Assembly: GCA_038049695.1 (NCBI GenBank)
Contig: CP142455.1
Coordinates: 29,921,501 to 29,985,500 of the forward strand
Reading direction: 5' to 3'
DNA: 64,000 nt
Origin: Cinnamomum chago
Taxonomy: Eukaryota; Streptophyta; Magnoliopsida; Laurales; Lauraceae
Both the position numbers and the translations under genes were made by a program. How positions within the stretch are numbered: the stretch's first letter is position 1; every line of letters starts with the position of its first letter. The notes beneath the pieces were generated by a model. That model was given only the letters and a program-made list of their open reading frames with translations. It was not told where the DNA came from and ran no database searches. Below, piece by piece: positions 1 to 11,177 of the stretch.

Positions 1-49
1 CACTTCATCAGTGTTGCTTGAAACCTATACCCATCTGAGAGCACTACTG

Positions 50-3000
50 ATGGATCACCTCAACTCCTTCCCTTTTACTAAAACTTCATGTTGTTTCCTC
101 CTCTCTCTTCTTGCCTTTTCGCTGCAGCTGCTTATGCTCTTTGAAACCACGCTCTCTTTTTCATTCATTGGGAGTGAGAACAGTTCCGCATCAAAGTGCC
201 TTCATCATGAGAAGTTTGCCTTGCTTCAACTCAAGCATGGATTTTTTATAGAACGTGGCTTTTATAACTCTTCTTCAAAGCTCGATTCTTGGGATCCAGC
301 CACTGATTGTTGCTCTTGGGATGGCATCACATGCAACGAGGCTACGGGTCACGTGATTGGACTCGATCTTAGCTGCCCTGATGCGAGAAGTAGTTGGATT
401 GTTGGTCAAATTGACTCTAGCCTCTTCAGTCTTCGCAGCCTCCAAAAGCTCAACCTTTCTTGGAACAATTTCTATCCTCACCCAATACCCTCTGGGCTGG
501 GCCACCTCACCAATTTAACCCATCTGAACCTCTCATTATCAGAGTTTACTGGTCAAATCCCATTGGAAATATCAAGATTGACCAAGCTTGTTTCCTTGGA
601 TCTTTCTGATCACTATCCTTACGGATCATTAGGCAACCTAAAGCTCAAAAACCCAAACCTCACAACACTCATTGGAAACTTATCCAGCCTCCAAGAACTC
701 TTTCTTGACTGTGTAAACATCTTGGAGGAGCATGGTGGCAAGTGGGCTCAAGCTATATCCGTCACAATGCCTAATCTTCAGAGGTTGAGCTTACGTGGTT
801 GTGGTCTTCAAGGACCCATTGATCCATCTCTTTTTCGGATTCTTGATCTATCTCAACTTTCTTTGGATGGAAACAATCTCTCATCCATTGTTGGATTTGA
901 TTTCTTAGATGACACCTCTGCTTTGACATCTCTCACCCTTCGTGATTGTGGTTTGCATGGAGAATTTCCTCATAGTACTTTCTTGATGTCAAATCTACAA
1001 AAACTTGATGTTTCAGACAATCCACATCTCACCATTGATTTTTCAGAATTTCCTCAAAACAAAGCTTTGCAGAAATTGTACCTAGATGGCCAAGACATCC
1101 ATGAGAAACTATTGGATTCCTTCAGCAATCTCAAATCCTTGAAGGTATTATCACTTCGGAATTGCAATTTTTCTGGTTTGTCACCTTCTTCAATTGCAAA
1201 GCTCACCCAACTTGAGCACTTGGACCTTTCATCAAATAACTTCGGTGGTATGGTTCCTTCTTCATTCTCAAACCTCACCCAACTTGAGCACTTGGACCTT
1301 TCATCAAATAACTTTGGTGGTATGGTTCCTTCAATTTCAAACCTCACCCGACTTGAGTACTTAGACCTTTCATCAAATAACTTCAGTGGTACGATTCTTT
1401 CTTCAATTGCAAACCTCACCCAACTTGAGAATCTGGATCTTTCATCAAACAATTTCAGCGGTACAATTCCTTCATCCTATGCAGATGGACTCAAACATCT
1501 CATTTCTCTTAATCTGTATAATAATTCACTTGAGGGATCTATCCCGTCATCTCTGTTTTCTCACCCAACATTGCAATACTTGCGTCTCTCTTACAACCAA
1601 TTTAGTGGTTACCTTCCCGACTCTCATAATGCATCATCCTCAGTGCTAGAGGAGATCGACTTGAATAACAACAAACTGCAAGGGACAATTCCTAGGCTAG
1701 TCTTTGAACTCACGAAGCTACAGTCTCTTTTTCTATCTAACAATAACTTCAGTGGCACTATAGCACTAGATATGTTCAAGAACTTCAAAAACTTTTCAGA
1801 ACTCGATCTTTCAGACAGTGGCTTGTCGGTCATTAATAACAAGAGTAGTCCCCATCTAATCCCCTCATCTCAAATGTTTAGTTTGAATCTACGTTCATGC
1901 AACATCTGTGAGTTTCTAAACATCCTTCAAAATCTCAATCAACTGTATTATTTGGATCTGTCAGAAAACAAAATACATGGTGAAATACCCAAATGGATCT
2001 GGGAGGTAGGAAATGGGAGTTTGCATCAACTTAATCTTTCCAACAACTTCTTGGAGAGTTTTGAGAATCCATTACCTCAATTTTCATCAAGTAGATTAGC
2101 AATTGTCGACCTTCATTCTAACAAATTGCAAGGGTCACTTCCAATCATGCCAAATCAAGTCTATTTTCATGACTATTCAAATAACAGGTTCTCATCCATC
2201 ATTCCATCTACTATAAACTTTACTTCCACTCGATACTTTTTTCTTTCAGGTAATAATGTCAGCGGAGAGATTCCTTCATCAATTTGTAAAGCACGTCTCC
2301 TTGAAGTCCTTGATATGTCTAAAAACAACTTTAGTGGAAACATTCCTACTTGTCTTGGTGAAATTGGCAATTCCCTCAAGATTCTAAATTTGCAAAGAAA
2401 TGCTCTTCATGGCACTATGCCTGACATGTTTAAAAAAGAGTGTAGTTTGAGGACGCTCAATCTTGATAACAATGAACTAGAAGGGCCAATACCAAAGTCA
2501 TTAGCCAATTGCAAAACATTGGAGGTTATTGACCTTGGAAACAATCATCTAAATGATTCCTTCCCATTTTGGCTTGACGGTTTATCCGATTTGCGTATCT
2601 TGATCTTGCGATCCAACAAATTTCATGGTCCCATTGCTCATTCCCATACTAAAAATCTCTCATTCCAATTTCTGCAAATCTTTGACATTTCTTCCAATTC
2701 TTTTGTGGGTATTGTTCCGCCAAATTTTTTTTTGAATTGGAAATTGATGGCCGGAGGAGGTGGTTTAGACACGAGTTCCAACGACCAAATTGTCAAGTAC
2801 CAATTAGGTTTTGGAAATGGACTTTACTATCAAGATTCAGTTATGGTGACAATGAAAGGTCTTAATCTTGAGGTGGTTAAGATCATCACTGCATTGACTT
2901 CAGTTGATCTTTCAAACAATAGATTTCAAGGGCAGATTCCAAATTCAATTGTGAATCTCAAGTTCCTCCGCGAGCTCAACTTCTCACAAAATGGCTTTAA

Positions 3001-3451
3001 TGGCTCAATTCCAGCATCTTTGGAAAATTTAACAGTGCTAGAGTCATTAGATCTTTCAAGAAACAAGTTGTCAGGAGAAATACCCTGGGAAATGTCAAAG
3101 CTTACATTTCTTGGAGTATTGAACCTCTCACAAAATTTTCTTTTCGGAAGGATACCACAAAGCCAACAGTTCCTCACATTTACCAATAGTTCTTTCCTTG
3201 GGAACATTGGTTTATGTGGATTGCCATTATCAACAAAATGTGAAGATACTGTGGCTACAACACCATCAACCTTTAGTAGTTTTGGCTTGGATGGAGTTGG
3301 AGAAATTGATTTGGAATTCATGTGGATGGGATTTGGGATTGGAGTTGCATTTGGGTTCGGAGTGATCTTTTGGACTTTGGCACTTTGGAGGAGAGGAAGT
3401 AGAAAATACATGCAACTCATTGATAGAATGTTTGTTCATAATTTTCAATGA
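50..3451 (+). CDS. Receptor-like protein (LRR-RLP, Cf-9/RLP12-like), intact
   Basis: Predicted cell-surface receptor without a kinase. In plants this family senses extracellular ligands, often pathogen-derived, and signals through co-receptor kinases; the ligand here is unknown. The open frame begins with a GTG at 11, but the first ATG is at 50 and is followed at once by a hydrophobic signal peptide (about residues 1-38), so I start there: 1133 residues, normal for the family. Residues ~50-95 form the LRR N-terminal cap, with paired cysteines around DCCSWDGITC. A long run of plant LRRs (LxxLDLSxNxFSGxIP type) follows. It is interrupted near residues 895-950 by the non-LRR island that includes YYQDSVMVTMKG, and then the last four LRRs. 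An acidic juxtamembrane stretch precedes one membrane helix (~1091-1113, with GxxxG-like spacing) and a tail of ~20 basic-rich residues. There is no intron or break. The 5' UTR lies largely outside the window. Confidence 0.95.
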   Translation: MDHLNSFPFTKTSCCFLLSLLAFSLQLLMLFETTLSFSFIGSENSSASKCLHHEKFALLQLKHGFFIERGFYNSSSKLDSWDPATDCCSWDGITCNEATGHVIGLDLSCPDARSSWIVGQIDSSLFSLRSLQKLNLSWNNFYPHPIPSGLGHLTNLTHLNLSLSEFTGQIPLEISRLTKLVSLDLSDHYPYGSLGNLKLKNPNLTTLIGNLSSLQELFLDCVNILEEHGGKWAQAISVTMPNLQRLSLRGCGLQGPIDPSLFRILDLSQLSLDGNNLSSIVGFDFLDDTSALTSLTLRDCGLHGEFPHSTFLMSNLQKLDVSDNPHLTIDFSEFPQNKALQKLYLDGQDIHEKLLDSFSNLKSLKVLSLRNCNFSGLSPSSIAKLTQLEHLDLSSNNFGGMVPSSFSNLTQLEHLDLSSNNFGGMVPSISNLTRLEYLDLSSNNFSGTILSSIANLTQLENLDLSSNNFSGTIPSSYADGLKHLISLNLYNNSLEGSIPSSLFSHPTLQYLRLSYNQFSGYLPDSHNASSSVLEEIDLNNNKLQGTIPRLVFELTKLQSLFLSNNNFSGTIALDMFKNFKNFSELDLSDSGLSVINNKSSPHLIPSSQMFSLNLRSCNICEFLNILQNLNQLYYLDLSENKIHGEIPKWIWEVGNGSLHQLNLSNNFLESFENPLPQFSSSRLAIVDLHSNKLQGSLPIMPNQVYFHDYSNNRFSSIIPSTINFTSTRYFFLSGNNVSGEIPSSICKARLLEVLDMSKNNFSGNIPTCLGEIGNSLKILNLQRNALHGTMPDMFKKECSLRTLNLDNNELEGPIPKSLANCKTLEVIDLGNNHLNDSFPFWLDGLSDLRILILRSNKFHGPIAHSHTKNLSFQFLQIFDISSNSFVGIVPPNFFLNWKLMAGGGGLDTSSNDQIVKYQLGFGNGLYYQDSVMVTMKGLNLEVVKIITALTSVDLSNNRFQGQIPNSIVNLKFLRELNFSQNGFNGSIPASLENLTVLESLDLSRNKLSGEIPWEMSKLTFLGVLNLSQNFLFGRIPQSQQFLTFTNSSFLGNIGLCGLPLSTKCEDTVATTPSTFSSFGLDGVGEIDLEFMWMGFGIGVAFGFGVIFWTLALWRRGSRKYMQLIDRMFVHNFQ
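1202..1486 (+). repeat. Four near-identical 72-bp LRR units inside the RLP gene
   Basis: Units begin at 1202, 1274, 1343 and 1415, each with the sequence ctcaccc. Spacing is 72, 69 and 72 bp; the second unit lacks one serine codon. The first two units are almost identical at DNA level over ~60 bp, while neighbouring LRRs of the same gene are strongly diverged. Each unit encodes one 24-residue LRR with the core LDLSSNNF. Confidence 0.9.
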
Positions 3452-4076
3452 TTCCATCATAGGTACACTTGTAAGATAATTAATGAAGGAGAATACTTGA
3501 AAGAAAGATGGTGAGTTTTGAATACAAACAAGGAATGGGGTCTATTCATGGATGGTTGTGCCTTTTACTACCAATATGAAATTGTGAAATGTATAATCAA
3601 TACTTTTGTAGTTTATTTTACACTTATTGAAATTATGCAAAGTTACTTGTATAAAACCCAATAAAGGCAACTCGTAGTTTTATTCAAGTTTTTTTTTTTC
3701 TTCATTTTTTGAGGTGGTTGTATCTTTTCTTAAAACATTAAGGGCACATTTGTGTAATATTCACGGAAAACCAGTTTTGCAAACTTTTTCCTCTTCTACA
3801 ATTTTTTTTTTAATATTTCCAGACTCCTCATCATAACTAGCTTTTTGTAGAATCTAGGAAATCATTACTCATTTTCATGTTTGTCCTCGTTGAAAAGTGG
3901 ATTTACCATATGTGAAAAATTATATGTTCAAAACGCACTAAATTCTAACTAAATGCTTAAAGTTTTTCTCTTGAACAACTTCGCCTTTTGCGGATGAGGA
4001 TCGTTAGGAGTATAGAAAACAAAACATAATACATTCCAGTTGCTTGACGATTTTTCTTTTTTCTAAAAATATTATT
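3452..4076. other. 3' UTR of the RLP gene and short spacer
   Basis: No further ORF of interest. A canonical polyadenylation signal AATAAA lies at 3660-3665, about 210 bp after the stop codon, and T-rich stretches follow. From ~3700 to the hAT target site I see only AT-rich spacer. Confidence 0.5.
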
Positions 4077-4168
4077 CTTTATGTCAGGGGCGGCCCAACA
4101 AATTCGGAGGCCCTAGGCAAGAATATGAAAGTGGGCCCTATTAATAGGCAATAATTATTAAAATATAT

Positions 4169-6685
4169 TTATTTAAAAGATATTTTTCTAGCTTTTTGAG
4201 ATGCAAAAATATTGATTAAATTTTTATATTCAAGTTTTGTTAATATATCTTTTTCAATAGATAATATAGCTAACTCATTTAATCTTTCTTGTGACATAGT
4301 TGATCGGAGATAAGATTTTATTAATTTAAGTTTCGAAAAACTTCTCTCCGCTGAAGCAACTGTTACTGGTATTGTTAACAATATTCTAAAAGCTATACAT
4401 GCATTTGGAAAACAATCTAATCGTTTTATATAAGTTAGGGTTTCAGCTGGAGTATTAATTTCAGATTGTAGAACTTTTCTTAATACAGTTAACTCTTGAA
4501 ATAAATCTAAACCATCAATATCAGAAAATAAGTCATGCTTAAAAAAAGTTTCAAGGTTAAGACAATAACTTTTCAAACTATCATCATCTAAGGATTTTAA
4601 TTTTTTAAAACAAAATAAAAAACCAAAAATATTTTCATATATTTTGAATTGTTCAAATCTACTCTTGATCGAAGAAATAGCTAGATCAACTATAAATAAA
4701 AAATACTCAATTCTAAAAGACTCTTTAGCTGATAGTGTTACTGCATTTTCAATTGTATCACCAAATTGTTTTTTCCTAAAAATTTTACGTTTTTCTCGAA
4801 ATTCTGGTTCTATTTCCATTTCAAGTGCAATCTCTTTTCATGAAATCAAAGCAGAGTAAAATCCATTTTCTCTATATGATTCGAAAAAAGAAATAAGTCC
4901 TTTTAATTGATCAATAGCAACATCAATATGCATGTCTTTGGATTGTAAATTTTTACTAACTGTGTTAACATCAAATAATATATCATACCAAATATTCATA
5001 CCCAATAAAAATTCAAAGTTTTCAATCTCATAAGTAGCTAAGCATGTGGCTTCACTTCTTGTTTTAGGATCTTCACTAATTTTTGCTAATTGAATTAAAG
5101 CATCTCGTATTTTCGGAGTCTGATACTTGATTGCTTTAACACTTTCGATACGACTTTCTCATCACGTTTGAGATAATGATTTAAGAGTTAACATAGATAT
5201 ATTATCTTGTAAAATTTTTCATCGTTTTGTTGAAGAAGAAAATAATGAGTATATACGTTGTAATACTCCAAAAAAAGATATAGCTTTAGGACAAGAGTTA
5301 GCTATATCACAAAGTACGAGGTTAAGATTATGACATCCACATGGTGTGTAAAATGCTCTTGGATTTATATCTAGTAGTCTTTTTTGTACACCTTGATGTT
5401 TTCCTTTCATATTAGATCCATTATCATATCCTTGTCCTCTTACATCTTTTACATCAAGTCCAAGTTTTTTAATTACATTTATAAGTTCATCAAAAAGGCC
5501 TTTCCTAGAGGTATCATCTACTTCCAAAAATTCTAAAAAATATTCTTCTATTTTTATTGGACTTGTTGAAATATCTATACATCGCAGTATAAGAGTCATT
5601 TGTTCTTGATGACTTGCATCAGGAGTACAATCAAGTATTACTGAAAAATATTTTGCTTCTTTAATCTTATTAATGATTACACTTTTAATTTCAGAAGCTA
5701 ATATTTGTATTAATTCATTTTGTATCTTATGCCCAAGATAATGATTATGAATTTCACCATCTTCAATTCGTCGAACATGTTCTTGCATTATTGGATCAAA
5801 TTCCGCAATCATTTCAATTAAACTTAAAAAGTTTCCATTGCTGTCTTGATATATTTTCTCATTCTTCCCATGAAATGCCAAATTATTTTTAGCAAGAGTT
5901 TTTACCACAGCTAAAATTCTTACAAGTACTTTTTTCCAATAATCTTTCTCTTTGTTAATTTGTTCTTGAATATTTTCATCAATAGTTTTATTTTTTGACA
6001 ATCTTATTTCTAAACCAACCCATGAATTCATGTTAGCAATATGTTCATTAGTTGTTTCATGAGTTTTGAGCTTATAACTAAGATTTTTCCAATCTTTAGT
6101 TCCTTCATTAACTAATTGACTTGTGCTAGGTTTTGAATTGAATAACTTACAACAAAAGCAATATACTTTATCTAAATCTTTTGAATATATTAACCATTTT
6201 CTATCATGCTTTTCTCCGTTTGACAATTTTCGAGTGTAATATGTAATAGAAAAATGTCTATTATTTTCATCATTAGGAAAGTCTAAATTATTTTCCCTAA
6301 TAGGACCTCTTTCAACTAATAAGTCTCTTAATTTTGTGTCAATATTTTTCCATTGTCTTGGATCATAGATATTTATTGGAACATAATCTAATAGTTCACT
6401 AACATGTTCACATTCTTTATCATTTTCTGCTTCACTAACAAATTCACATTCTTTACCAATTTCATTTTCTTTTAAATCTTTTTGGCATTCCGTTGATTTT
6501 TCTATATTATTTAATTGTTCAATCGTTGAATCATCATTTGAATTTTTTGTTGTTGTTGGTTTATCACTAATAACAAATTTATCGAGTGCTCCTTTTTGAG
6601 ATTCAATAAATTCATCTTGTTTTCTTTTTTTCTTTTTTTTTTTTTTACGTTTTTCACATCTAGAATCATATCTTCGAGTAGACAT
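4169..6685 (-). pseudogene. hAT transposase pseudogene (zinc finger MYM-type 1-like)
   Basis: The coding frame runs 6685 to 4169 with no frameshift; both long ORFs (5219-6685 and 4169-4819) are in the same frame. The N-terminus is lysine-rich. A TTF-type zinc-finger region follows (CFCCKLF, then KLKTHETTNEH), then a DUF4371-like core (ILDCTPDASHQEQM), and at the C-terminus the hAT dimerisation segment (TVASAERSFSKLKLIK). Four in-frame TGA codons interrupt it, at 5219-5221, 5162-5164, 5159-5161 and 4838-4840. The codons between them still read as transposase. From the family pattern, the first three fit TGG or CGA changed by a single transition. The copy cannot make full-length transposase, but a non-autonomous role in trans remains possible because its ends are good. 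Confidence 0.9.
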
Positions 6686-6905
6686 ACTAATTATATAACT
6701 TGCAGTTACTACAATGAAAAATTATAACACAAAATTTATAAAAATTAAGTTAAACTAAAATAAAAGTTCAAGAACAACACAACCTGGTACTGTTCCGTTC
6801 TTCGGTACTATTGGCAGTAAGATTGATCCTTTTGTAGCAACAACATTCAAGCAAAAGCAAAAGGCAGCACTTTCGTTCAGAAACTTCACGCAGAGAAATT
6901 CATCC

Positions 6906-6985
6906 AGAGAGAGAGAGAGAGAGAGAGAGACGTTATATCTTGAACAAAAAAAAAAATCTGCCGTTAATGTAGAAGTCTAACCGTC

Positions 6986-7025
<40 letters not shown>
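6906..7025. repeat. Two (GA)n microsatellites in the hAT 5' leader
   Basis: GA dinucleotide tracts occupy about 6906-6930 and 6988-7025. They sit between the transposase start (6685) and the 5' terminus (7260). The second is bracketed by a repeated word agaagtctaaccgtcta at ~6971 and ~7048, so the pair probably arose by local duplication. Confidence 0.85.
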
Positions 7026-7030
<5 letters not shown>

Positions 7031-7268
7031 CTTACCATTTCTTTGTAGAAGTCTAACCGTCTACTACAACTAGGAGCAATTTTCTAGGTTAGTTATTAAA
7101 GTGTTAATGGACCTATCAATAAAACTTGGGCCCTCTCAAATCTCAAATCAGTCTATCTAAAATATATATACCCATATCTAAAATAGGGGGCCCCAAAATT
7201 TTGCAAAAATTGGGGACCCTAGGCGGCCAACTAAGTGGCCTAGGCGTAGGGCCGGCCCTGCTTTATGT

Positions 7269-8350
7269 TGAAAACTTAAGCTTTTTGTTTAGAATGGTGT
7301 ATGTCTTTTCTCAAGTTGCTTGCAAGTAACTTGCCAACTAGACTAGCCATGGATGGCTGCTTGATTGTGCTCTTTAATCATCTGATAGTCAATACTGTCA
7401 AATCCGAAGTTATTTTGGGTTGGCTACATAAATTCTATTACTTCATTGCGGTCATCATTGCGGTCATCCTGAGTCAAATCCTCATATAAGTTGCGCGTTT
7501 TCAAATTCACATTAATATTTATAAATAAGAAAATTTAACCCTTCTAGCATTTTCTCAAAGAAGATTAGGCCCTCATCTTGAATATTATATCCACACAAAT
7601 TCAAGAATACTTACAACTTGCAAGTATGCCTAAACCTTCCTCCGGTTTCAAGTTTTTTTTTTTTTTTTTTCATATGTATCATTTACTTTAATATCCAGCC
7701 ATGATAAATATAACACATTAAGCTCATGGCCAACCAAGGAACTTTTGGCAAGAGACATTTTTTTTTTTTTTTTGGTAAGATTTCCTAGGCGACTTGAGCA
7801 TCCATTTTGGCTTCCTTCATATTCACATTTAAAAAGGGGTACATGCGGAAACCTGTGACTGTTAAATATAATTTGTTTGCTGCAAATATAAAAATTTAAC
7901 AAATTAGTATAAAAAAATCTGAATTAGTTATATACAATAAGTAAAAAAAAAAAAAAAAAAAATCTTAAAACCTAATTAAGCACATGAGAATTGAGGAGAC
8001 TAAATCTGAGTTTAAACTGATCGATGGGTTGAGACACATGAAAGCTGGTCACCATAATGGGGTACAAACATAGAAAACAATTTTTTTATAATTTGAAAAA
8101 GTTATAGTATGGTTTTAAGTATCAGTTTACACAACACCAACACTGTGCCTCTCAAAATGTTATAAAAGATATATACATAGAGCCATGGTGTTTTTCTAAA
8201 GGTAAATTAATGCATTTGCACCCTCACCCAGGGGGTGTGATGATGAGCAATCATTGCGGTATGATAGTGCAATAACTACATCTCAGAAAACAAAAAATTT
8301 TGCTAGTCAAAATCCATGCTTTCTAGGATTTTAAAGTCCTAGGAGAGGTC
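7269..8350. other. Non-coding spacer
   Basis: I see no gene, TIR or LTR. The stretch is AT-rich, with poly-T or poly-A runs near 7652-7670, 7760-7772 and 7942-7961. Confidence 0.5.
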
Positions 8351-8361
8351 AACCTTGTTGT

Positions 8362-11040
8362 TTATCTGTCGAATTGTGCACTCTCCTTCTCTCCAGCAAT
8401 ACACCAAACAAAAATTACAGACCCAGCAATAGAATCAGCCAAGGTTTCCAAACTGCCCTTAATTATAAGATAACTGACGCTAGTAACAATTTTGCACCTG
8501 TGGTTCACTTCTTGGTGAATCAAAACAAGCTTCTCTAAATTGTGCCTCCCCCAACTCATTCAGTATTCACAATTAGATTTGCCTGCTTCAACTAAATTAT
8601 AACATGTACAATCACCATATGAAGTTGATGACTTCAAACGAATGTTGAATATCATGCAAATTTACGTAATATGTGGGCTGCTGATTCACATGGGCTTTGT
8701 TTTGGTTCAATGGCGGGCTAAAAGATCAAAATAAATAAAAATAAATAAATAAAGAGTCTGATCAGGTCAGGCTGCGAAAGTGTTGGTGCTTAAGCATTCT
8801 GCATTCGAGCTTAATTTGTAAACCATGGTACACTTACAACTAATATCAGATATAGACAAAGTTTTGCATCTACTGCAATAGAGGAATAAATCACTGAACA
8901 ATATGCAGAAACTAGAAGTAGGTGTCCATATCATACGTCTGCTACAACCTGTGATAACTACCATCAATTCAGAAATCAACATGACAAGTCTTTCATAGAT
9001 GATAGATTATCTGGTTCCGGAAATTATTTTATGCTCTTTATGGGTGAAACGTGTCAAAAAAATTTGTTCATACAAATCAATGATTGAACATTGAAAATAC
9101 AAACTATTTTTCATAACATCAGATGCAAGATTGTTTTTTGTTCCTGCACATTTAAATTTTCCTCTTGAAATCTTTGTAATACTCTATATTATCTTCAAGT
9201 GCGTTTGAAGAATTGAACACTGTGCGAAACTTGGTGTCATCACGACCTGGAATTAATGTTGAAGACCCACAAGCACATACATACTGAAAACCCACAAACT
9301 TTACAAAATCCAGGAGCTACATTGTCACTACCAAATGCAAATACCAGGTTATCATTGGACGTAGGTAAAATTTTGGTATGACAACCCAAGTTTTTTTTTC
9401 TCCTTCTGCTGCCATGTATATATTTGATGACAATAACGAGTGACAACCCCCTATTATTTCCCTGCATCATCATCTTCATTGAAGTCTCATCTCCCATATA
9501 TTCCTGGCACATTTTCGTAAGTACCATTTGTTGAAAAGAATCATAACACAGTATGCAGGTTTTCAGACAATGCCCTGAAACAAACTGTACCTGTCATCAG
9601 AAAGTCTCAGATGAGAAAATTGCCATCAACAATATCAGCATCTCTTTTGTATTCTTAATCATCAAAATTGCTTATATCAAACACGTTTCTACCAAGTGCA
9701 AATGAGATGTTTGAGGACAACTTTGTTATTCTAGAACAACATTGGGTGTCTTGTTTTTGCTTGCTGGCACTGCCCGAAATCTCAAGCCCACTTGCAGCAA
9801 GAAGGAAACGTTTTCCAACCTCACTTCTTTCAGGTTTGCTCGTTGGAGTTTCAGTAATTGGTGATGCAGACCATTGGACTGAGACTGTATGGGTGGAGAT
9901 TTCACTGCAGCTTAAGGAGTGGCATCAACTTTAGTAGATACATCTGGACGCCGCCATGCTCATCTGTAGCGTCATGGCTCACAGTATTTCTCCCTTTCTC
10001 ATCAATACCCATTACTCCCATCCCAGTGGAAAGCAAAACTTTATGTTTCCTGAACTTTTTACTAGAGGTCTCAGATTTTCATTTTTCTACATTTGGAGCA
10101 ATGAAGGGGTGACATGTATCTTCTAGTTTCTGCATGCCTGAGTGAGGGCGGACCTACATGTAACCACGCTGATCGAGAAATTTCTTAAATAACACTATAA
10201 AGTTTTTATTTTATTTTTTAACTTTTTAACTTGACTACTGCTGGCACCACCCAAATGAAAATCCAAGATCCGCCATTGCCTGAGTCACTAGTTTGAGTCA
10301 CCAGTTTGAGTTGAACAATCTGAAGTGTTCCCTTGACTTTTAGTTTGGCTATTAACCTCATCAAATTTAAAAAAGTATCTTGTGATGATACATAGATATT
10401 ATGTCAGACACTGATGGAGAAGTACATCTTTTCCACCCACTACTTCATCTAAGGAACCAAGGCAATCTACCCGCGCTTGTCGAGAAAGAGAAGCACCTTG
10501 GTCTTTCTGAGTTATGTGAGGAAAACCGTTCTTAAAAAAAAAAAAAAAAAACCTAATTGTGCCCATAAACATTCACATCTGTAGGATTGCTTTCAAGCCT
10601 CTTGTTGCAATGCTCATCTTTACTTCCCTCTTCTGCAACTGCTATCTTTCATCTAGATTGACTATCTTTGCATGAGTTTGCTTTCTTTCTAAATTTTGTA
10701 GTAAGAGTACCACTTCTATCATCTTCACCATTATTTGTCTCCTCAGATTCTTGTTGTTTACATGAATTATCAAACAATAAATTATCATCATTTGAGTAAC
10801 CACTCAAAGATGAATGAATTTTCATTTTGACATACTTTGGAAACCCAACAGCAATATCCTTTGAGTTACATTTTTTCTTCAGTCTTAGTTTTCTCCTTGG
10901 ACCATGCATGGGTGTTAAAGGTTTTTCAAGTGGATTTTCCGGGCACATATACTATTCATTCTGCCTTCTAGACTTGTCATTGTCGGACCTCTTACTTCAA
11001 ATGTCATGTGGTTTCCTGACTTGGGACAATCCAGTACATT
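8362..11040 (-). pseudogene. Unrecognised decaying minus-strand gene or exon fragments
   Basis: Several minus-strand stretches have protein-like composition but no common frame. The best is 10649-10948, 99 codons, basic and serine-rich, with GPRRKLRLKKKC. Others lie near 10430-10560 (KDQGASLSRQARVDCLG), 10000-10110 (KKFRKHKVLLSTGMG) and 9650-9880 (SKPERSEVGKRFLLAASG). They read in one direction and are separated by stops, frameshifts, poly-A tracts and a MITE at 10144-10277. I do not recognise the family. They could instead be exons of a live gene with long introns, because several segments lack internal stops. Boundaries are approximate; the part left of ~9600 is weaker. Confidence 0.3.
10144..10277. 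mobile_element. 134-bp MITE with 8-bp target duplication
   Basis: The ends read GAGGGCGGACC and, from the other side, AATGGCGGATC, sharing GGCGGA. The direct repeat GCCTGAGT lies immediately outside at 10136-10143 and 10278-10285. The 8-bp duplication and GGCGGA-type ends fit a small non-autonomous hAT element. It has no coding capacity. Confidence 0.75.
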
Positions 11041-11177
11041 GTTAGCATTAGAAGTGGAGTCTATCAGTTTGCCTCCCAAATATCCATGGTCCCCATCTTG
11101 TGATTAAGGCATATGATTCAATTCTCTTGACTTCTTGAAAGAAGGACCTGGGATTATAATTTTCTCACAATAGTCAC

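Larger units (their letters stand above)
4085..7260 (-). mobile_element. Complete hAT transposon (ZMYM1/TTF-type), 3176 bp
   Basis: Both ends are defined directly. The left end reads CAGGGGCGGCCC and the right end, read inward, CAGGGCCGGCCC, giving a 12-bp terminal inverted repeat with one mismatch. Both termini continue into GC-rich, partly similar subterminal sequence rich in GGCC and CCTAGGC. The element is flanked by a perfect 8-bp target duplication CTTTATGT at 4077-4084 and 7261-7268, the size expected of the hAT superfamily. Inside is one minus-strand transposase gene. The 5' leader holds two (GA)n tracts. The intact termini suggest a fairly recent insertion whose transposase is nevertheless dead. 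Confidence 0.95.

Noticed and set aside
11-49. Upstream extension of the RLP frame to position 11
   Set aside because: It begins with GTG and precedes the signal peptide; the ATG at 50 fits the family N-terminus.
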